This document shows, piece after piece, positions 58,447-64,000 of a DNA stretch of 64,000 nucleotides; position 1 is the first letter of the stretch, and every line of letters begins with the position of its first letter. The translations under genes and the position numbers were made by a program. The notes beneath the pieces are model-generated. The model was not told the origin of the DNA. It was given only the letters and a program-made list of their open reading frames with translations, and searched no databases. Origin of the DNA: Geranomyces variabilis (taxonomy: Eukaryota > Chytridiomycota > Chytridiomycetes > Spizellomycetales > Powellomycetaceae); NCBI GenBank assembly GCA_027603065.1, contig JADGJP010000050.1, positions 1 through 64,000 on the forward strand, read 5' to 3'.

Positions 58447-59676
58447 TTAGTAAAAACACTCCACTAAATCTTGTTCATGATCGTCCAGCTCATCTCCCGT
58501 ATCTGCTTTATCAATTGGGGCCCATGAACCAAACCGTGGCGCAAACTCGTGTCCTTGATCGCCTTGATCATCACTAAGAGCCGGCATTTCTCCACCTCTC
58601 GCGAGATCGCGCAGTTTGGTGAAACGCATCCGCCGCAGCCCGTACCAAAGCGCTCTGTAGTACACCGGGCCCATCGCCGCAACAAAGAGCACGGGCAAAA
58701 GCGTGCGAGGCTCGGTGGCTTTGTGATCAGTCAGTCCCAGCAGTTTTACGACTTGGCGATAGCCGGGCTGGGTGAGAAGACTAGTACTGGTAAAGTGAGG
58801 GCCTAACACAAAGTGGAACATCCCTTCGATATCCGTGTAGTGATCGTGCCTCTGTTTGTTGTAGTCACCCAGTACGGACACCATGTGCTTTTTTTTGCCC
58901 TGATTGAGAGACCCGTGCTGTTTAGCGGCTTCCGTTCAGTCAGAACCCACCGCTATCGCTTGCCGCTGTTTTAATACCTTGTTAATCGCGCACTGGCCTT
59001 TCCACTTTGCGTTCCAGCGCGGACCCATTTGACTGTCGTATCCGGGATGCTTGTAACCGGTAAACGACGCTCCTCGCCATTCGACGCTAGTAAGCGCCTG
59101 CTTCAGAATCTCTGCCGTGCTATCGTCGATTTTGTGCTTTACGAGACGTTGAGCATTTCTGATAACTTCATCCGGTGCGACCAAAACCGCGCGATAGCAT
59201 TGCCGGATAACTTCCCAAGGCGCTTCGAACTGCTTCCAGTGGACCGTCGACAGCAACGGACGCAGAAACATCGCGGCTGTCGTGCCAATTTCTGAGGTGT
59301 TGGTCGCCGTAATATGGGCAGCGCCTGCACGCTGTTGTGGTGTCCTCCGTATAAAGCATTCGTTCCTTTCGAGCACGTCGAACTCTCGTTTGATGCTACG
59401 AATATCCATTTTCGCGGGGTTGAATTTGCGCAGGATATGTGGTACCAGGTCTCCGTGGCGGTAGAATCGCGGATGGACTTGACTTAGCGTTATGACGTTA
59501 GCGGCGTTTGGCAGCCGGTCTGCGATCTCGCAAATAATATCGTATGGCAGACTAGTCAGGTTCAATGTATTTGTAGTCGACATGAGTGGTGTTGCGGGAG
59601 GTGTCAAAAAAGCGAGAAGCGGAGTTTGTAGGAAAGTGGAAAGTAAAATGCTGGGCGCTTTTTGTTTGTCAGTCAA
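58447..59676 (-). CDS. F-box-like protein spliced to a membrane-segment C-terminal exon; unknown function
   Basis: Two frames (59676-58978 and 58917-58447) join in phase across a 60-nt GTATTA...ACAG intron, giving 389 residues. An F-box-like head is clear: LTSLPYDIICEIADRLPNAA, VITLSQVHPRFYRHG. The middle (VHWKQFEAPWEVIRQCYRAV; GARW-like QMGPRWNAKWKGQCAINK) has no known repeat. The second exon reads KHMVSVLGDYNKQRHDHYTD, IEGMFHFVLGPHFTSTSLLT and a hydrophobic segment LLPVLFVAAMGPVYYRALWY, with an acidic end. Without the splice these would be two genes 51 bp apart; the exact phase match favours one. An SCF ligase role is inferred from the F-box only. A possible relative is the F-box-like gene at 26747. 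Confidence 0.6.
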
Positions 59677-60835
59677 TGATTAAGAGTGGGCTTGCAAAGG
59701 CGGATGGAGAAGGAAAAGACTAAACCAGAACATACGAGACGTCGAGGGGATCAGGCCTGTTTGTGTTGGCAATTTGCACAGTCGGAGAAGAAAAACCGGC
59801 GCGAGCCAGCTGCCCAAAACGAGACGGGTGACTCACCGGGCACAGGGCCTTCTCGCCCGGCTGACAGACGCCTTCTCATGCTACCGAACGCTACGCAATT
59901 TAGGACGCAATGACAACTATTCTCCCCGCTTCCCCAATCACAGTGTGTGCCTTGATCATTAGGAGGGTGGTGTGGGTATCTGTCAGTGCAGGTTCCTGCC
60001 GAACAGTACTTCTTGCAACAGCCGCCGATCCTAAAATCACGACGTCCGATTTATCGCAAACAACTTGATGAAGCAGGTAGGCAGCCCAAGCTCATATCGA
60101 AAGGATTTTGGGACCACTTGTGGGGTGCAGCACACCACCAGAACAAGCTTCGCCGACCCATGGTCTTGGGAGTCAGAAAATTGGCTTTGCGTGCGCTCTA
60201 ACCAGCCCGAGTGCATCCACACCTCCTGGCAGCATACGGATCCGATCCCAGTCTTCCGAGCGAGCAACCTCTCGTGCTTAGAAACGCCCTTGCAGTCGTC
60301 GCAGGCGAACTTAATAGCACCTCCAAGGAATGTTCACCTGGCAGCCTGCTCCGCACCTGCAGTATTCGAGTACGCCCCATCCCATGGCGGTGTCGATGAC
60401 CATTCGTTCACAGACCGCCGACAACACTACAAATGCGTGTAAGCCGTAAATCGCGGTCAAGGAGTGGTGGTTAATCCCGGATGTCGCCTGTTTTTTCAAC
60501 ATTGATGGACAACCTCGCCCATATCGCATCGGGGGAAGGTACGAGTAGAGAGGCTGCCACTGAGTCGCTGCGTTCATTCTTCAACGCGTTCGCTGTTGGC
60601 AGAAATTGGTAACTCCGCATCAAGATTTTGCTTTTTCACATTCCTGCCTCAATAGCTTCCATTTCAAACGCAATGCAATCGCTGTCTCATGTTACGGTTG
60701 ACCAAGTCTGCCAGCGGAGCTGTCAAAATAGCTGATGTTGGGGGAAACTATAGATATCCTTTCATCGGCGTTCTTTGTCCGCTTGCTTGTAGAAGTGCCT
60801 CTCCTTCGCCGCTGCAAAGGTTTGAGGGGTAAGCC
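59677..60835. other. Largely unresolved region
   Basis: About 1.16 kb upstream of the F-box-like gene and downstream of the KH gene (both minus). A Cys-bearing minus-strand frame at about 60037-60330 is listed separately. The plus-strand frame 60065-60442 is its antisense. The rest shows no gene, tRNA or repeat that I can support. Confidence 0.4.
60037..60330 (-). other. Possible exon of a Cys-containing small protein (weak)
   Basis: On the minus strand a frame reads AIKFACDDCKGVSKHERLLA and continues to TQSQFSDSQDHGSAKLVLVV, ending at 60037. A CxxC...H pattern suggests a zinc-finger fragment. A neighbouring frame upstream (60311-60577) contains YCRCGAGC, but no splice joins the two well. 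It may be a real small gene with unseen exons or a relic. Confidence 0.2.
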
Positions 60836-61267
60836 TCAATTTTGACCAGAAGAAGGGATCCTCCACTTGCCATCAATTTTCTCCTTTGTGCGTTTGTCCT
60901 TTTGAGCGGCCAGACCGCCTCGAGCTTGTTGTTTAGCTTGTTCGGTGAGGATGACTGTGATGTGTTTTTTGATCATATCCTACCGCACCACGTAAGCCAT
61001 AGCTTTGACGCAAAAGCAAGATCATTTGAGTACCAATGAAGCGTCTACCCCGAAATTTTGTATTTCCTGTGAGTTTTCACTTGAAATCGCCAAGATCATT
61101 GTTGTGGTATCCAGCTTCAAGCGCGTTCCAGTCAGTTGGCCTATTTTGCGGACATGCTCGCCTCCTGCCCCAATGAAGCGACCCGGATTCAGGTCTTTCG
61201 GTAGCCGAAATGTGCGAGTTTTCACTGCGGTGCTCGTTGTCGAGCTCGCAGAAGTCTCGAGTGTCAT
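60836..61267 (-). CDS. Mini KH-domain RNA-binding protein (120 residues)
   Basis: Exons (minus): 61267-61049 and 60979-60836, joined in phase across a 69-nt intron. Nearly the whole protein is one KH domain. TRTFRLPKDLNPGRFIGAGG carries the GxxG loop (GAGG) that grips RNA. EHVRKIGQLTGTRLKLDT and TMILAISSENSQEIQ follow. After the splice, DMIKKHITVILTEQ gives the last KH helix. A Lys/Gln/Arg tail (KQQARGGLAAQKDKRTKEKI) follows and may add RNA contact. The helix restored by the splice supports the model. A longer start is possible, since the frame is open upstream without an ATG. Role unknown; RNA binding is the safe inference. Confidence 0.65.
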
Positions 61268-61486
61268 GTAGTGATCGTTGCTTTCAATGGAGCGAAACCT
61301 GTTTGTAAGCCAACACTTGTCCACAGAAAGGCGGTGATACTAGGATCTCCCTAAGATTGGGGCGGGTGGACGGCGGCGCAAACGAAGACAGCCTGAGGGC
61401 TTTGCAGAGACGGACTGACGAAAAGACGCTGGGGCAAGAACGTGCACGCGCGGTTGTCATGATTTCTCCCTCTCGGCTTTCCGACG

Positions 61487-63632
61487 ATGGCCATGCTCGT
61501 CATGCGGCAGCAACCGAACCCACAGCCGCCCGAAGACCCCAAGACGCACCCACACGACTACCAGCTGCTGTGCGCACAGTTGCGGCAGCAGCTGGAGGAC
61601 AAGGATAAAGGTAAGGCGTGTTATCTCCGAGCGCAGGAAGAAAAGAGCCTTGTCTCCGCTACCAGCTGTATCCTATGCTGCGCGAATTCTCACCGCTGGC
61701 TTTTGTATAGACCTCTTGCTTGCGGCCGAGATTGGTCAGAACCTTCTTAAAGCCAATGAGGGCCTCAGCCAGGCATTGTTGGCTCAGCGAACTTGCGAGC
61801 ACTGCGCAAACGCTACCAACTCCGCCGCTGCCAAATGCACCAACCGCAAAGTCCGGCGCAGATCATCCATACAAAGGGTCGAGGAGGCCGCAGCGCTGGA
61901 GCAGTCGGCGGATAACCCAGCCCACAGTGCATCTGACGCCGGCGCTTCCTCGCCCGTCGTCCCGCGTCGTGGCTCCCCGGTCACAAACTACGTGGCTGCG
62001 AGCCCGCGGCGAATGAAAAGCGATGATTTTCGATGGCCAGGGTCGCCTGGCTTATCGTGTCGTAGTAGCGGGGGAAACAACGGCGACGTGACGACGCAGC
62101 CGCCACCTCCGCGAATGCTCAAACACCGCAGCGTGAGCTGCGCTTCTGACCTCGCGAACGCAGACTACTACATTGTCACTCTGGAAGCCGAGTACGCAGA
62201 TGCGTGCGCACAGGTTGCAAAGCTGCAGTCGCGGCTGCGGGAAGAGACCCATGCGCTCACGCGGCGTGCTGAAACCAGCGAGGGTGCGATGGCAGATCTG
62301 CGTACAGAACTTGCCGCTATGATGGACGAGCTGGAACAGCTTCGGGTGGAGAAGCGCACGCTTGTGAGGCAGATTAAGTCTGAGCGGCGGGAGCAGACGT
62401 GGTTTGAGACCGAAGATCGGGACCGTTTTGCGAATCTGCTGGAGAAAATCCGAGAAGCGGAGGAGGAGGCGGCGCGGGAGAGCTCCGCGCGTGCGGCGCT
62501 AGAAGACAATCTGAAACGCTGCCTTGACGAGATGGAAGACCTCCGCGGGCAGCTGGCCGAGCTGTCCAGCGCCGCAAAAGAAAACGTTGCGCTCAACCAG
62601 TTGTGCGAGCGGCAAACATCGCATATCAAAGAGCTTAAAGAGCAACTCGAATCGCTGAGAACGAGCTATACGGCCGTCACGGCAGAGCTCGACGCGAAGA
62701 CCACCCCACTGTCAATCGGCTGCCCAGTCATGTCCCCATCACCAGAGCCGACTCCTATCTCCGCTTCCTCTTCGTCCTCCCCGTCGTTATCACGTCCAAT
62801 ACCCACCAACCCATTCAAAGAACTCGCTTCGGCACGATTCGGCGCTGCCAGCCTGCTCGAGCCGGCCGCGCCGGTGTTTGGCCAAATATATGATCGCGTC
62901 GCTGGGCCGATGTATCTGTCCCCTCTGGATACTCGACGCTCTTTGCGCAGCGAGATGCGGCAATCTCGCCGAGCAAGCGGGGGCGGCGCCAGCGACAATG
63001 GTGACGAAGGAGACGATGACGGGGAGGAGGAGGATGATGTGTTTGTTACACCGCTCCGCACGCCGCTACGCTCTCACGCCGTGTCCGAAGACGGTGAAGA
63101 CGGAAAATACCAAGACAGAAGTGACGTGTCATTACCGGCCGCTGCTGAGGGTCCCACCGATCTGGTGTCGGACCAGCGTCCCCGCCGACCGCGACACCAC
63201 GGCGTTCGCCCCGTATCCGACGGCGACACATCGCCATCGTTGTCCCGCACCACCAGTCCAACCAACACATCTCCATCACCCGCACGACGCTTCTTTTCGC
63301 CAACTTTTGCAAACCCACACGACCTCTTCATAACCCCATCATCGCCCGCTCTCTCGCGCGCTGCCCGCGACAAACTTCAATTCAATTTTCAATACCTCGA
63401 ACCTCATCATCCTCAAAATCATTATCTCCACATGAACAACCACGACCTCAATAACGACGATACTAAAATCACGCGCGGCGGACCAGCATGGGGGAGTCCA
63501 CCACCGCGCCGGCGCGCATCCATGGCCAGCAGCATAGGCAGCACCGACGAGGAGGAAGGCATGCTGAATGGTGGCACGGCGTTGCTAAGCTTGCTGTGGA
63601 AGCTCAAGGAGTGGGTTGTTCCAGGCAGTTGA
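61487..63632 (+). CDS. Coiled-coil protein with CC1-box; candidate dynein/kinesin cargo adaptor (BICDR/TRAK/Spindly-like)
   Basis: Exons: 61487-61610 and 61711-63632; 681 residues. The intron falls inside the key motif, which reads DKDLLLAAEIGQNLLKANEG after splicing (AAEIG at about 46-50). AAxxG followed by xxLLxxN is the CC1-box of BICD, BICDR, Spindly, TRAK and HAP1, where it binds the dynein light intermediate chain. A Cys-bearing stretch (CEHCANATNSAAAKC) follows. Long coiled coil (about 160-365) includes ADYYIVTLEAEYADACAQVA and EKIREAEEEAARESSARAAL. The C-terminal 300 residues are disordered, Ser/Pro-rich and Asp-rich. Known adaptors have this motif followed by coiled coil. The motor link is inferred. 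The start codon used is the first in frame after a leader with GC-rich sequence. Confidence 0.75.
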
Positions 63633-64000
63633 ACATTTGCAAAACTGGACGTATTGCGAGAGCACCAATTTTTGAAAACAGTCACTAGCTCATGACTCTC
63701 TGAGTAATAGTTTTTGTATTTTACCCATATATACTCCTTGCTATCATCACCTTGTGCTTTTTCGCTTAAGCGCGGCCCTTGTGGCTACGCGTACCTTTTC
63801 AAGCGTATCGCTGTCGCTACCGCCACAGAATATTTTGCATTTCAGGATAGGGCGTCCACAGCGCCCTTGACGCAGTTGATTCCTGGCAGGCTCTTTCTCA
63901 CGCAGCACACATCTAGCAGCACCACCGAAAATGCCAGACAGGTTCAAGAGAGAGGAGAGGGAGCCAGCGTGGCAACATCACTCTTCCGTTGTCCGTCAGC
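63633..64000. other. Right-edge region; possible minus-strand exon at 63797-63947
   Basis: A minus-strand frame begins MNLSGIFGGAARCVLREKEP and reads FCGGSDSDTLEK up to a good donor (GTACGC). This could be a first exon whose partner lies between here and the plus-strand gene, or upstream beyond the window. I cannot name it. Otherwise the sequence is 3' UTR of the CC1-box gene. Confidence 0.2.

Overview
The window is nuclear DNA of a flagellated (zoosporic) fungus, most likely a chytrid. Genes are densely packed on both strands. Nearly all carry several short GT-AG introns of about 60-105 nt, often with a visible CTAAC/CTGAC-like branch site. The gene content is fungal, but a full-length IFT172 (a ciliary protein lost in non-flagellated fungi) shows that the organism makes a flagellum. 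Class C receptor-like and membrane-anchored cyclic-nucleotide signalling genes fit this placement. Species cannot be named from sequence alone. All exon coordinates below were derived by hand from splice consensus, reading-phase continuity and family conservation.

Layout. 1-1145: decayed copy of an unidentified ORF family running off the left edge. 2.6-4.6 kb: MFS transporter. 5.0-17.1 kb: a signalling block with a multi-TM cyclic-nucleotide phosphodiesterase, a single-pass protein with a cytoplasmic SH3 domain, tRNA-Gly(UCC), and a large class C (GABA-B-like) receptor with a double BMP-type binding region. 17.4-24.8 kb: secreted subtilisin, DTW-domain tRNA modification enzyme, and FGAM synthase (purine synthesis). 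25.0-27.5 kb: one intact F-box-like gene and two decayed relatives. 28.0-36.4 kb: aldo/keto reductase, NUP82/NUP88-type nucleoporin, the 37-residue OST4 subunit, a Sel1/MYND gene with reading-frame breaks, and a RING-DUF1771-Smr protein. 37.0-43.0 kb: IFT172. 43.2-63.6 kb: CtIP/Sae2, an orphan 7TM protein, ALG9, GUCD1-like protein, DUF4211 protein, GRC3/NOL9 kinase, Artemis-type nuclease, an F-box-like two-exon gene, a mini KH protein, and a coiled-coil protein with a CC1-box (dynein-adaptor signature).

How genes relate. The 5-17 kb block could join surface sensing (class C receptor, SH3 receptor) to cyclic-nucleotide breakdown. CtIP and Artemis are both DNA-end processing factors and lie within 15 kb. 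OST4 and ALG9 both serve N-glycosylation. Several pairs are head-to-head with short shared upstream regions (OST4/Sel1-MYND, ALG9/GUCD1, DUF4211/GRC3, KH/CC1 protein). The most novel candidates are the RING-DUF1771-Smr protein (a possible single-chain link between ubiquitin marking and mRNA cleavage on stalled ribosomes), the CC1-box adaptor, and the six-TM phosphodiesterase.
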